A stretch of DNA of 64,000 bases from Rhynchopus sp. YZ270_cl-10. Taxonomy: Eukaryota; Euglenozoa; Diplonemea; Diplonemida; Diplonemidae. Position numbers and translations under genes: made by a program. The stretch lies in the NCBI GenBank assembly GCA_964035575.1, contig OZ037841.1:620001-684000 (forward strand), read 5' to 3'. Under the pieces are notes generated by a model, which ran no database searches, had not been told where the DNA came from, and saw nothing but the letters and a program-made list of their open reading frames with translations. Shown here in pieces: positions 10,040 to 19,672 of this stretch (within the stretch, counting starts at the first letter, position 1; every line of letters begins with the position of its first letter).

Positions 10040-11401
10040 TGTGTTGTTTTTTTTTCAAAAAAATCTGAGCGGAGGGGAGGGGGGCTGTGTGGGGTATCCC
10101 GGGGGGGTCAAAATTGTCAGCCTTCACATCAATATGTGAAGGCCAGCGGAAACGGGAACAAAAAATATAAACGAATCTCACTTTTCGGTTGGAGATCTCC
10201 AAACACCCAAATGAAGTCTGCTTGCCGTGGAGGAAAGGCTGCGTTCTCTATTTGAACGCGCAATATCCTCAACCTCTTTGAGTGAAGAGTGGGGTGAAAA
10301 GATAGGGGTCACTTTGTTTGTTTACGTATCGGGTGTTGAAGCGACGTCATGCCAAAAAAAAGTGGCATTTTTATAATCTGTTCAATTTGTTTTGTTTTGA
10401 AAGCTTGGTTGTAACAGTGTACACATCCGAGGGATGCGCTCCGCTGTGTTAGTCGTTTGTGTGACAAGGTCTCAGCACGAAGCAAAGATTGTCACATAGT
10501 TCTTTTAAAAAGAGTTCGATTGCAAGAGGTTTTCGGGTTATTTGCGTTGCGCCAAAAGATGAAACTTCTTCAGTGCGAAGCAAAAAAGCCCACAAAACCA
10601 AACCAAAGTAAAAGAAAAGAAATCCGACAACAGGCTCCTGGAAGAAGCTTGTCTGCGGTTGTATACATGGAAGCAGGTCGAAAGAGGAACACATGGCACC
10701 AACGTGCGCATGCGGGAGTGCCTCAGTGCAACCAGTCAATGGAAATATAAGCAAGAGAGGGGGAAAAAAATGTGAAGTCGAAAGTGTGCAAGTGCCTCTG
10801 CAGAGACAGAAGAAAAGGAAGGAAATCAAAGAAAAGTTTATAAGATGATCCTAAGCCTCTCGTGCTTAGTCGCCTTATCAAAATATAGAGAGAGTAAAGT
10901 TCATGATATGTTTCAACAATTGAAATGAGAGGGAGAAAAAAAAGGTGCCAAATTAGATGGAAAAAGCTTTGGGGGAAAAGGTGATAAAACTGTGTGCGTG
11001 TGGTTCACCGCAGAGAAGGCTTATGAAATATTTTTTTATTTCTGTTTGCTTTTTCTTTGAGTCCTAATAGATGCAACAGCAAATAAAAGTAGGGGAAGTC
11101 CATCAAGAGAATCGTGGGAGACAACGAGGGAAGTCATACGACAGACAGAGCTTTGCTGAACAACGTGATAAAGGAACAACGCACCCTCTGCAAAACAGTG
11201 GGAACACATTGTGTCGGCTGTGTATTTCAGAAAAGCCTGTGTGCAGAAAAGTTTTGACAGATGCGTGCGCGTGTGTGCAGAGGCACACATACATCTGTAG
11301 TTGCATGACAAGGAAATCAATAATAACAGCGATACGTAAGTCGCACTGCAAAAGTGCAGAGGACAAAATGTTATATCAAAAGCAAGCGATTGAAATCAGC
11401 T
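10040..11401. other. Intergenic region with hairpin repeats
   Basis: No gene is supported. It holds a partial family-B leader at about 10772-10812 and a family A hairpin at 10842-10876. The rest is unremarkable AT-rich DNA. Open frames on either strand here have no recognisable motif. Confidence 0.5.
10842..10876. repeat. Family A hairpin repeat
   Basis: Near-consensus copy: AAGATGATCCTAAGC, loop CTCTCGT, GCTTAGTCGCCTT. It follows GAAAAGTTTAT. Confidence 0.8.
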
Positions 11402-12344
11402 TCAAGCAAAGTTAACACCGTTCTCCTGCAGCTGGCGCCAGGCTGCCACAAAGTGTGTCTCGAAGAGAGCACGGTCAGTCGAGAAGGTCCTCACAATGTT
11501 GCTCAGTCTTGCGTCCTGACGCATCACCATGTCAATCGGGAGCATGATGAAGCGGGGCTGGGGTCCACCACGGTACTGCAGGTCCGTGCCGTCGGACTCT
11601 GCCGTATTCGGTCCCCACGGGCCATTGATAAGATTATTGAAGTACTCAATACCGAAGACGAGGTTGTTCGCCGTCCACAGTCCCTCGTTTCCGCTGATCG
11701 CAAGGTGCATGGCACCTTGCGATTGGCACCGGAAACGCTGTCTTCACCGGCTCAAGTGCGTCCGTGGCCACGTCGACCCCTGCGTTGTCGGGCAGCGCGT
11801 TCTCCGGTGTCGTTCTGATGCACCCGCCAGTCGTCCCCCCAATCGGCATCGCAGCACCGTTGAACTGTCCGCAGCTGTGCCACGCAAGGCGCACCAGCAG
11901 CGGCCGCATCGACGAGGGGCTGCTCTCAATCAGCGCCACCAGCGCCTCCACCACATCCAGGTACTGCTCCCGCACAGCCTCCAGGATGCTCTGTCCGGGG
12001 AGAGTCAGCGAGTTCCCAAAGTCGCGCTCAACCACAGGTGCGTCAGTTGCAGGTGCATCTGTTGCAGGTGCGTCCGTCTCCGGCACGGCGGGTGCGTCAG
12101 TGGCCGGTGCGTCTGTCGCAGGTGCGTCCGTCTCAGGTACAACAGGCACGGGTGCGTCTGTCGCAGGTACTGGTGCGTCCGTCACGACTGGTGTTGTGGG
12201 GTCTGTCGGCACCGGAACCGGTGGGCCTGTCGGAGCCGGCGGTGGAGTGGGACGTGGTGGACGTGTGCGGCGAGGTCTCTGCGCTTCGACACTGGTGACG
12301 GTGCTTGCCACCAACAGCAGACACATGTACACGGCACACTTCAT
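11402..12344 (-). pseudogene. Class I haem peroxidase, central part missing
   Basis: The first 200 codons (from 12344) start with a signal peptide (MKCAVYMCLLLVASTVTS). A Pro/Thr-rich linker with TDAPATDAPA repeats follows, then the distal half of an ascorbate-peroxidase-type domain: LLVRLAWHSCG with the distal Arg, Trp and His. It continues to ALEPVKTAFP. The C-terminal part of the same family (WTANNLVFGIEYFNNL...MLPIDMVMRQD...) then follows in another frame and ends at 11402. The roughly 70-80 residues between them are absent, including the helix with the proximal haem-ligand histidine. At the junction (about 11690-11730) sits a 10-bp perfect inverted repeat, CGCAAGGTGC/GCACCTTGCG, nested in a second one, GTTTCCG/CGGAAAC. 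As read, it cannot be an active peroxidase. A deletion in the genome or an assembly collapse would both explain it. Confidence 0.75.
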
Positions 12345-12859
12345 GGCTGGGCTTTGTGGGGTGTGGTTTCACTTGCAAATATGTGTTGAGATCTGTGAAC
12401 AGGGTGGTATGGTATGGTATGGTGTTGGTAGGCTGATAGGAACCCACCGCACAGTGGGTGGAAATGAAGAACCAACGCAGACTACCCACGCCCCAAGGAC
12501 ACTGTTCTGAGGTACTAGAGAAAAGGGGAGGGGCTTAACTTTTTTTTTTTACTTGGTGTCTTTTAAATCTATCTAAAGTGGGTTGGGGCTTTGTGGATGG
12601 GGGAAATAAACACTAGGGGAAGGGAGAGAGGGGATCTAGGGAATGGGAGGAATGGAGAGAAAGAGGACGCGGCTTGGAGTGGGTTAGCCCAGTTTTTTTT
12701 TAAATTTAAAAAGGTAGGGGAGAAACATCTGGGCGTATCGCGGCAGCCTACTATAGAATTAAAGGTTTAAACTTTTTGTTTGACTTACACATCACGGAAT
12801 GGTAGTCGCATTTTTTTTTTCTTCGGCAGGATCCAACTAAAGAGAGCAAAAAAAGTAGA

Positions 12860-12940
12860 GTTGAAATACAAAGCCCTCTCGTGAACAGTGTACCTTGGTA
12901 CATAGTGCACCGGGGGCGGACACCCAACCAATGCAGTCCT
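12860..12940. repeat. Family C repeat
   Basis: It begins TTGAAATACAAAGCC, continues with CTCTCGTGAACAGTG and TACCTTGGT, then a GC-rich ACCGGGGG segment and CAATGCAGTCCT. Full or partial copies lie at about 36580-36656, 36896-36960, 61712-61752 and 61922-61966. It shares the CTCTCGTG segment with family A. Confidence 0.65.
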
Positions 12941-13380
12941 ACAAAAAAAAAAAAAAAGGAGGAATACCTGAAAAATGGGTGTGGTAACATAGATGAACCC
13001 AAGACTCTCGAGATTAATCAATATCAGAAGTAGTAAAAAAAGAGAAGTTTAAAGTGCAAAATGCCTCACAAAAAAAAGAGGGGGAAAAAAAAAAATAGAA
13101 AAATAAAGCTCTAACAAGATGATGTAAGCCTCACGGTTATCGCCTTCTAAGCTTCTTCCTATTTGACAGAGAAAAGGGGGGGATTGTTAGACGCACCAAA
13201 GCTTCTTGTGCTTAGTCATCTTGAAAAAAAAATGTGATTTGGTATGCAAAGCCCGTAAAGGGTGCAAAGAATGCTGGAGGGGTGTGGAACTCGAACTGTG
13301 CTGACCCTACCTTTCATTTCGAGGTTTGGTTCTGAAATGTAAAATAAGATTAGTTTTTTTTTGAAAATATGCACCTCTTG

Positions 13381-13467
13381 CACTTGATTTTTTACCCCGC
13401 GTATAGGCGCGTACAGGCCACGTAGCAGGCACGTATACAGTCCTGTACGCGGGGTAAAAATCAGGTG
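13381..13467. mobile_element. Small fold-back element
   Basis: The ends CACTTGATTTTTTACCCC and GGGGTAAAAATCAGGTG are inverted, continuing through CGCGTA/TACGCG. CTCTTG occurs directly on both sides (13375-13380 and 13469-13474), a probable target duplication. There is no coding capacity. Confidence 0.65.
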
Positions 13468-14116
13468 GCTCTTGCACACAAATCTAAAAGAGAGAGAGGG
13501 GGAAATAAGTTTTGAAAGTGCAAACGCCTCACCGTACATCGGCAGACAGAAGGTACTAATAATACCACACTACTTTGCAAAACAACACATCCTTTGAGTA
13601 ACTGCGTGGGTGAGCCTCTATCCACTAGGATATGGCTGCCGTCCCTGCTGCTCAAGGGGAGAAAAGGGGGAAAGCACTCGAAAGATGGAAGGGCTCCGTG
13701 GACAAAACAAAAACAAAAAGCTTCAAAGATGAATATGCCCTTTGTGCATAAATCTTTCAGACAACAGAGACGTTGAAAGTAACACTAGTAGAAGCTAGTG
13801 AACACAATAAACACCTTACCGAACTCCGGCAGACGACAGGCAAATGAAACAAAGACTTCCGCGCCTTCTACTCTCTCCATGTCAGTCCTCGGGAGTTTGA
13901 GAGAGGCAAAAAAAGGGTTTATGGTGTGGCTGAATGGGGGGGTGCAAAAAGTGCGCAAGAAGTGCGAATCACCCCCCTTCAGCCACACCAGTTTAGTAAA
14001 TGAAGGAGGGATGTGCGTCAACTGACGCTTTGAAGATGGAACAGAAATTTGAGAGAAAACCCCTTTTGTTAGAGATTCGGCCATTTTTTTTGTTTTGAGT
14101 TTTTTGGTTTATTCAA

Positions 14117-14778
14117 TACCGGCCGCGTACATATTACGTCGCGTACTAATTAAGTCGGTTAGGGCAAATGCCGACTTAATTAGTACGCGACGTAATAAGT
14201 GTGCGACGTAATTAATTTTTTGAAGAAAAACAAAATCTACGGACAAGGTGAGTGGGAAGGATGTCTGGCATTTCTCTTGGTGTTGGCGTGTTGGCCCTCG
14301 GCCCTTTACAAGGTTACATTGGGAAGAGATTGCAACATGCAAACAAAAGTTTTTTAAAAATGTTTGTTGAAATATGAACGAATGGCTCAAATTGCGGATT
14401 TGAGGAACTCCATTGGCACTTCCCACTCCTCTTGCGCATGTGGAGGTACTAGACGCACTGTGGCAGAGTTCTCACCGATTTCTTCCACCTTACCCTGTGC
14501 CGTCTACACGCGCCGCGTGTTGGGTTTGTTCTCCTCCTCGTTCACACGATCTGCGATGACTTCGGGATTGTGTGGGTTTGGTGGTATCCCCCCAGTGATG
14601 TGCCCACACCAGCTGTGTTCCAACATGATTACTCCCACTTTTTTTTTCACCTTACGGTGTGTACTAATTACGTCGCTTTTTGGGGGCCCGCGGGCCCCCA
14701 AAAAGCGACTTAATTAGTACGCGACGTAATAAGTACCCCCCGTAATAAATACGCGACGTAATATGTACGCGGCCGGTA
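14117..14778. mobile_element. Fold-back/TIR element, 662 bp
   Basis: The ends are inverted: TACCGGCCGCGTACATATTA on the left and its complement on the right. Inside each end lie further inverted blocks (GTACTAATTAAGTCGG; GCTTTTTGGGGGCCCGCGG near 14677). The only possible duplication is TA, as in Tc1/mariner-type MITEs, but it is also part of the terminal palindrome. The centre has a minus-strand reading frame with codon-like content broken by one stop (about 14390-14690, GHITGGIPPNPHNPEVIAD). It is of unknown origin and perhaps a captured fragment. Confidence 0.75.
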
Positions 14779-15062
14779 AGGGGGGAGGGACACTCGCAAA
14801 AAAGTCAAAAAGAAAATACTGGCAACTGACTGCCTATTGTGGAAAGGAGGAAAAAGAGAAATCCGCAATAGAACGTGCCTCTCTCGTACACAGACATCTA
14901 AATAAATAGAATGATGATAAACCCCACTTAGTCACCTTTGGTTTGAAGGTGCGAATACACTTCTCCGGACACTGACACCAAAGCTTAATAACATGGAGTG
15001 GTGGCGGTTCTGGCTTCTAAAGAGCAAAAAAAAAAAGCAAAAAAAAAAATTATAAGATGGGC

Positions 15063-16015
15063 CAGGGGTCGCGCTAACTTGCTACCGACTACCGTAGATT
15101 TTTGGCGATTTTGCTCGGTACGTTTTTTTTTTTTGCAAACCGGGGTTTCCTTACTAAAACCGGAGAAACTCATATTTCATAGTAAAGGTACCATAGCGTG
15201 TTTTTGCACACACATGTGACCCCACCGTGGAGAGCAATCGGCTCGCGCAATCAAAAGAAAGCAGAAAAAAAGGGAAAAGAAAAAAAGACAAAAGTTGGGT
15301 ACCGTGCGCCTGCGGCGCTACCTATTGTCCTTAGTCAAGAACACCACACTTTCATCTGAAGCTGGGTTTTCAGACTTGAAAATGACCACCGAAAAGTGCA
15401 CAGGAATAAAAAATGGTGAAAACTTAAATACCGAAAACTCGTCCATTTTTCTAAAATGACCCCATCACTTTCTGCAATTGCACCGCATCGGACGATGCGA
15501 TCAACAAAAACGCCCAAAACGCCTCCCCTTTTTCGTGATCTGGGAACATGCTTGCAGGGGTTTCCTTACTAAAACCAGAGAATCGCATATTTCATAGTAA
15601 GGGTACTTTAGAGTGTTTTTGCACACACATGTGACCCCACCGTGGAGAGCAATCGGCTCGCGCAATCAAAAGAAAGCAGAGAAAAGGGGAAAAGAAAAAG
15701 ACAAAAGTTGGGTACCGTGCGCCTGCGGCGCTACCTATTGTCCTTAGTCAAGAACACCACAATTTCATCTGAAGTTGGGTTTTCAGACCTGAAAATGACC
15801 CTTGTTTAAGAGTACGGGTTCATATTTTGTGAAAATTTAAGTCACTAAAATTTTGTCCATTTTTCCGTATATCCCCCACCACAGCCCGGGATTGGCTCGG
15901 AAATGCCACAAAACACTGTTTTTTCACCCCGTAGTGCACAGCTGTTTCAGGTACGTTTGTTGGTACCGTTTTTCCATTTTTTCGCCGATTTTCCCCAAAA
16001 TTAGCGCGACCCCTG
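15063..16015. mobile_element. Non-autonomous hAT-type element, hAT-1 family
   Basis: The TIRs are CAGGGGTCGCGCTAA on the left and its exact complement on the right. The 8-bp target duplication AGATGGGC is perfect (15055-15062 and 16016-16023). It is nearly colinear with the copy at 33319-34273. It has two GCGCCTGCGGCGC boxes (about 15305 and 15720), duplicated internal segments (ATCGGCTCGCGCAATC) and several GACCCCACC boxes. It carries no transposase. It inserted into a family A hairpin: AAGATGGGC is on one side and AGATGGGCATAAGCC continues on the other. Confidence 0.95.
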
Positions 16016-16536
16016 AGATGGGCATAAGCCTGTCTTAGCCGCCTTACAAAAAGAAAGTGAAGTTGATTAAAAAAAAACAGAGTATCTGACGCAAAATGTA
16101 GAGGGGAAAAAACATGGCATTGTGTACCATCTTTTCCCAGGATCACGATGATCAAGGTGCGGGTTTGTAACATGGTTTGTTGGTTCTTCGTAGGGATGGA
16201 AACAACGTTGGAGAGGTCTGGTACCAACTGCACGTAGACAACGAAGTACACGTAACGGCGTGGAGCATCCCAACCCTGTGGCTCGAAATCCCCACCTACC
16301 TGCCCATCATGTTGTCACGTATCGACCCAGGGTCTGGGTCTGGGTAGGGAGGAGACATCGACATCTGTGGGGAGCTGTTCCCCCCCGTCCTGTGGTGTGG
16401 TGAGTGAGTGAGTGAGTGGTGTGCAAAAAACTTAGTTTGTGTATTTGAAAGCAAATGTATGGGTACTTCCAAAGGGCGAAATACTGTCTCATTGCGTTGG
16501 GTGGTATTGTGTGTTTCAAAACAAAAATACATTTGT

Positions 16537-16574
16537 AAGATGCACCTAAGCCACGTCTCTCGTTTAGACACCTT
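16537..16574. repeat. Family A hairpin repeat
   Basis: AAGATGCACCTAAGCC, a longer loop with CTCTCG, then TTTAGACACCTT. The inner stem is weakened. Confidence 0.65.
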
Positions 16575-16694
16575 TCACAAAACATCGGTGTTCATTAGAA
16601 AAGCTGACCACGCCTTATCACAGTCACTTGACTGCAGTTTTTTTTTTTTTTTTTTTTGGTTTCGGTGGTAAATTACACGAATACATGCTGTTAG

Positions 16695-18179
16695 CTAATT
16701 CCGGAAATTTTCCGGGAAAATTCCGACATCCGCAAATTTTTGCAAGCCTCCCACATACCTCAATCTGTTCTCTGCCATCTGCTGCATCAACTCTAGCGCA
16801 GACGATGCTGTAGGCGGGTGGTGTCTTATGCCGAGCCCGTCTGTGGGGCCTCCCATGGGCGAGGAACCCATGTCTGGCACGGGGGAGATGCCGCCGGCAC
16901 GTTTGTAGAGGGGGGCAGCATCGAGAGAGTCGCTGAAGAGGTTGAGCATGCCGCCTGCACCTGTGGGCGAGGAGGGGAAGACGGAGGAAGGGGAGACGGG
17001 GTTCGAGAAGACGTCCTCCTTGCGCAGTGCTGCTGGGGTGGATGCTGCGGGTGGGAACGCTGCCGCTGTGGGCAGCACACCGCTGCCCTGCCTGTCGTGC
17101 CGCAACGCCTCGACCACAGCACGCAGCGACGGCAGCGGGCTGCTTGGGTTCCCCGACCCAGCAAACATCGCCGGTGGCCACTGCCCCGCTGGGTCTACCG
17201 GCGGCTGTGCAGCTGGCGCCGGACGCTGCAGGATAGGATGCACATACTCCGATCCTCCCACCCAAGGTGGAACAGGCGTCTGTCTAGTGTTCGCCTGTAC
17301 CACCCCATTCACAGCAAGCACGCTAGGCTGTGCTGGTCCCATCCGCGGGCTGGAATGCACAGACTGCGGCGCAGAGGGTGGTGCAGACCCAGGCAGCGAT
17401 CCTGCAAAGGAAGCGTCCATCCCGTCACGCCAGCGGCACGCACGGCGTGGTGACGTCGACAACACTGGGGCAACGGCTTCCTGTGGGCTGCCTGGGGCGG
17501 TTTGGGGGGCGACACCCGCTTGCGGGGCGAAGTGGTAGCGCAGGCGGTCCAACTGTGTGAAGGATTGTCGCTGTGGCGAGCGGGGGAGCTGGACAGGGGG
17601 GCCTATGGGGTATGCTCGTAGCGGTGGCTGCGTAGGTGGGTGGCGGGGGTGGTGATGGTGGTGGTGGTGATGGTGCTGCTGGGGTGCCTCTGCCACTGCA
17701 ACCACACGCTCCAGTACAGGTGGCTCTTCGCGCGCCCGCCGCAGCAGCTGTGCCATGCTCCCCTCAATCTCCTCGATGTTCCGCGTCAACGTCTTTTGCT
17801 TCGCATCACGCTGCTGCGTGCTCTGCTCCACATCTACACGAAGCTTGTGGATCTCATCCAACAGAGCGCGCTCTGTTCTTTCAATCACAGGAAACGCACT
17901 GGTTTGAGGGCCAGGTGGTAAAGAGTAGCCAGGCAGACCTGGGTGCGCAGCCTGCACACCTTGCACATCGAAGTGCACCATATGTGGGTCGTGCGCAGGC
18001 ATGATGCCAGGCCCACCCGGATGCACACCACGTGCGTTGAGCGTTCTTCGGGGTGACTGCTGCTTGAGCACCTCATGAGAGTCTTGCACGTCTCGTCGCG
18101 TGTGACCCTCGCGTGCGTACTGTGCCCATACTGCGTCATGTGTGACCCCAGGCACGGCGTGTCGTAGAGGAGGGGTCAT
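16695..18179 (-). CDS. Unknown protein, disordered with a short coiled coil
   Basis: I do not recognise this protein of about 494 residues. The frame is open further upstream, but only from a TTG through a pyrimidine-rich tract that ends CCTTGCAG near 18218. That tract looks like 5' leader and trans-splice acceptor, so I start at the ATG at 18179 (MTPPLRHAVPG). A coiled-coil stretch (ERALLDEIHKLRVDVEQST...) lies at about residues 100-155, followed by a run of nine histidines near 170. Most of the rest is Pro/Ser/Ala-rich and probably disordered. Codon composition is GC-rich like its neighbours, which supports a real gene. The last 15 or so codons run into AT-rich palindromic DNA (AATTTTCCGGGAAAATT), and AGGTATGT occurs near 16760, so the C-terminus is less certain. 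It could be a cytoskeletal or scaffold protein; that is a guess. Confidence 0.6.
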   Translation of the reverse strand: MTPPLRHAVPGVTHDAVWAQYAREGHTRRDVQDSHEVLKQQSPRRTLNARGVHPGGPGIMPAHDPHMVHFDVQGVQAAHPGLPGYSLPPGPQTSAFPVIERTERALLDEIHKLRVDVEQSTQQRDAKQKTLTRNIEEIEGSMAQLLRRAREEPPVLERVVAVAEAPQQHHHHHHHHHPRHPPTQPPLRAYPIGPPVQLPRSPQRQSFTQLDRLRYHFAPQAGVAPQTAPGSPQEAVAPVLSTSPRRACRWRDGMDASFAGSLPGSAPPSAPQSVHSSPRMGPAQPSVLAVNGVVQANTRQTPVPPWVGGSEYVHPILQRPAPAAQPPVDPAGQWPPAMFAGSGNPSSPLPSLRAVVEALRHDRQGSGVLPTAAAFPPAASTPAALRKEDVFSNPVSPSSVFPSSPTGAGGMLNLFSDSLDAAPLYKRAGGISPVPDMGSSPMGGPTDGLGIRHHPPTASSALELMQQMAENRLRYVGGLQKFADVGIFPENFRN

Positions 18180-18301
18180 GTGATGCCCCCTCACGCCTGC
18201 AGGGTGAACGAGGCCTGCAAGGTTGGGTGTGGGGTTGTGGAGGGCGGAGAGGGGGAAGTGGTAGGGAGGTAGGTGGGTGGGAGGGGGCAAGGGGGGTAGC
18301 G

Positions 18302-18377
18302 TTCAGTAGACCATCGTGAAACGTATCCGGTTATAATCAGTGTCGATCAGCGAGCTGGGATTATGATTTGTCATCAT
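18302..18377. repeat. 76-bp core repeat, copy 1
   Basis: It starts TTCAGTAGACCATCGTGAAA and ends TTGTCATCAT. It lies just upstream of the unknown gene starting at 18179. Read on the minus strand it is open (MMTNHNPSSLIDTDYNRIRF..) and ends in TGA. It is the left edge of the 967-bp duplicated block. Confidence 0.9.
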
Positions 18378-18942
18378 GTTCTTGGCAGGACAATGTTGAG
18401 AGAGAGAGGGAAGAAGGGCAAAAGGAAGGCGGGAAGAATTCAGCAAATAAGAAATTGGTGTTGACTTTAAGCGTATAATCCTCTGGTGTATCATATTGAC
18501 GTGCAAATGTTTGGTCATCATTATCTATTTGACAGCACCCTTTACTGGGTGGACAAAGCGTGGGAAGAGAAGGCTGTGAGGACACTACACAGACACATGC
18601 GTGTGTGGATTGTGGAGCAGAAGGGCAAAGCGAAGATGTAACAAAGAACAACATCAAATGGGTGGGTGGTCGTTTGTTTGGTGAGATCATTTACATCTAA
18701 ACTGCAAAATAAATCAAAAGAAAAAAGAAAGAAAACAGAAAACTTGAAACCTGAAAAGATGAATGAACATCACACACATCTCAAGAATAAAACATGAGTA
18801 CAACGTGTCAACACGGGTGGCACCAGAACTCTCAAAAACAAAGGAAAAAGAGTAAAAGAGTAAAAGAGAAAGACAACACATTGTTTTTATCTAAAGCCTT
18901 GTGTCTCCTGCAAGGCATCTGGGTTGGTCCACAGCAGTGCAC

Positions 18943-19221
18943 TTACTTTCCAGGGAACTGTGCGTTCTTCTGCTGCTCAAGCAGCTCCTGGAACTTCTGC
19001 TTGAAGTGCGCAGAGTGGTCACGCATCTTCTTGTTGAACTTGTCGGTGTGCTCCTTGATCATCTTCTCGAACTTGTCGTAGTGCTCCTTCATCTCGGGGG
19101 AGAGCGTGCTCTCGTCGGGCTTGTCCGCGAAGAACTTCTTGTTCTGCTCCTCCATCTTCTTGCCGAACTCAGCATCGAGACGGTCAAGCTTGTCAGAGAA
19201 CTCCTGGTAGGTGGTGCACAT
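18943..19221 (-). CDS. KMP-11: Kinetoplastid membrane protein 11 (KMP-11), copy a
   Basis: This is a 92-residue, highly charged, all-helical protein. Its sequence matches what I recall of Leishmania/Trypanosoma KMP-11 almost throughout: the TTYxEFSxKLDRLD start, FFADKPDESTLSPEMKEHY in the middle, and HFKQKFxELLEQQK near the end. Its length is exactly that of the family. KMP-11 is an abundant protein of the flagellar pocket, flagellum and cell surface region and affects cytokinesis and motility; it is restricted to kinetoplastids and relatives. The ATG at 19221 is preceded by an A/C-rich leader with ACCACAG, a possible trans-splice site. Unlike the tandem arrays known in Leishmania, the copies here are separated by other genes and repeats. 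This copy differs from the other two at a synonymous site (around 19162). Confidence 0.97.
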   Translation of the reverse strand: MCTTYQEFSDKLDRLDAEFGKKMEEQNKKFFADKPDESTLSPEMKEHYDKFEKMIKEHTDKFNKKMRDHSAHFKQKFQELLEQQKNAQFPGK

Positions 19222-19325
19222 TGTTGCTGTGGTGTTGTGTTGTGTATAAATCTGTTTCGTGAGGGTTGTGAACAAATCATGCACAGAAGACCCAACCCAC
19301 CCAACCATGAAGACAAACAGATGCA

Positions 19326-19401
19326 TTCAGTAGACCATCGTGAAACGTATCCGGTTATAATCAGTGTCGATCAGCGAGCTGGGATTATGATTTGTCATCA
19401 T
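19326..19401. repeat. 76-bp core repeat, copy 2
   Basis: It is the same 76-bp sequence and lies about 105 bp upstream of KMP-11 copy a. After the core it continues with TTGCATGCAGGGCTTGGCC, as copy 4 does, not with the GTTCTTGGCAGG continuation of copies 1, 3 and 5. Confidence 0.9.
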
Positions 19402-19545
19402 TTGCATGCAGGGCTTGGCCTCAGGGTTTCGATGCTGTCTTGAGACATGAGGGCAATAGGGGCAGGGTGAGGGGATAACGTTATTTGTATTGTGTATGTC
19501 ACAAAGCAAAAGTCAACCAATGCAAACAAAAAAGAAAACGTTTAT

Positions 19546-19580
19546 AAGATGAACCTAAGCCTCTCCTGCTTAGTCACGTG
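19546..19580. repeat. Family A hairpin repeat
   Basis: AAGATGAACCTAAGC, loop CTCTCCT, GCTTAGTCACGT. It follows GTTTAT and lies just 3' of the LRR gene. Confidence 0.8.
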
Positions 19581-19672
19581 GATCACACCCGCAACAAAAT
19601 AAAACTGGGCAAGAAAAGCAGGCAAGTTCTTTTCCAGCAACCACAAGATGCAGATCGCAGAACCCTGCCGAC

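Larger units (their letters stand above)
12345..16694. other. Gene-free stretch with several DNA elements
   Basis: No host gene is supported. It contains a family C repeat (12860), degenerate family A hairpins (13114-13147, 13188-13222, 14910-14940, 16014-16047), fold-back elements at 13381 and 14117, the hAT-type element at 15063 and a family A hairpin at 16537. The remainder is AT-rich. Confidence 0.55.
18302..19268. repeat. 967-bp duplicated block with KMP-11, copy 1
   Basis: It matches 32086-33052 with a constant offset of 13784 and only about four or five substitutions that I could spot (for example 18905-18960 and around 19160). It includes the 76-bp core, about 560 bp of spacer and the whole KMP-11 gene with its 5' leader. 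The near-identity suggests recent duplication or gene conversion. Confidence 0.92.

Noticed and set aside
11071-11415. Plus-strand frame of 114 codons next to the peroxidase
   Set aside because: No motif, composition as in the intergenic DNA, and it overlaps the end of a better supported minus-strand gene.
16755-16762. Possible cis-intron donor (AGGTATGT on the minus strand) at the end of the unknown gene
   Set aside because: Cis-introns are very rare in kinetoplastids and no convincing acceptor with continuing coding sequence was found.
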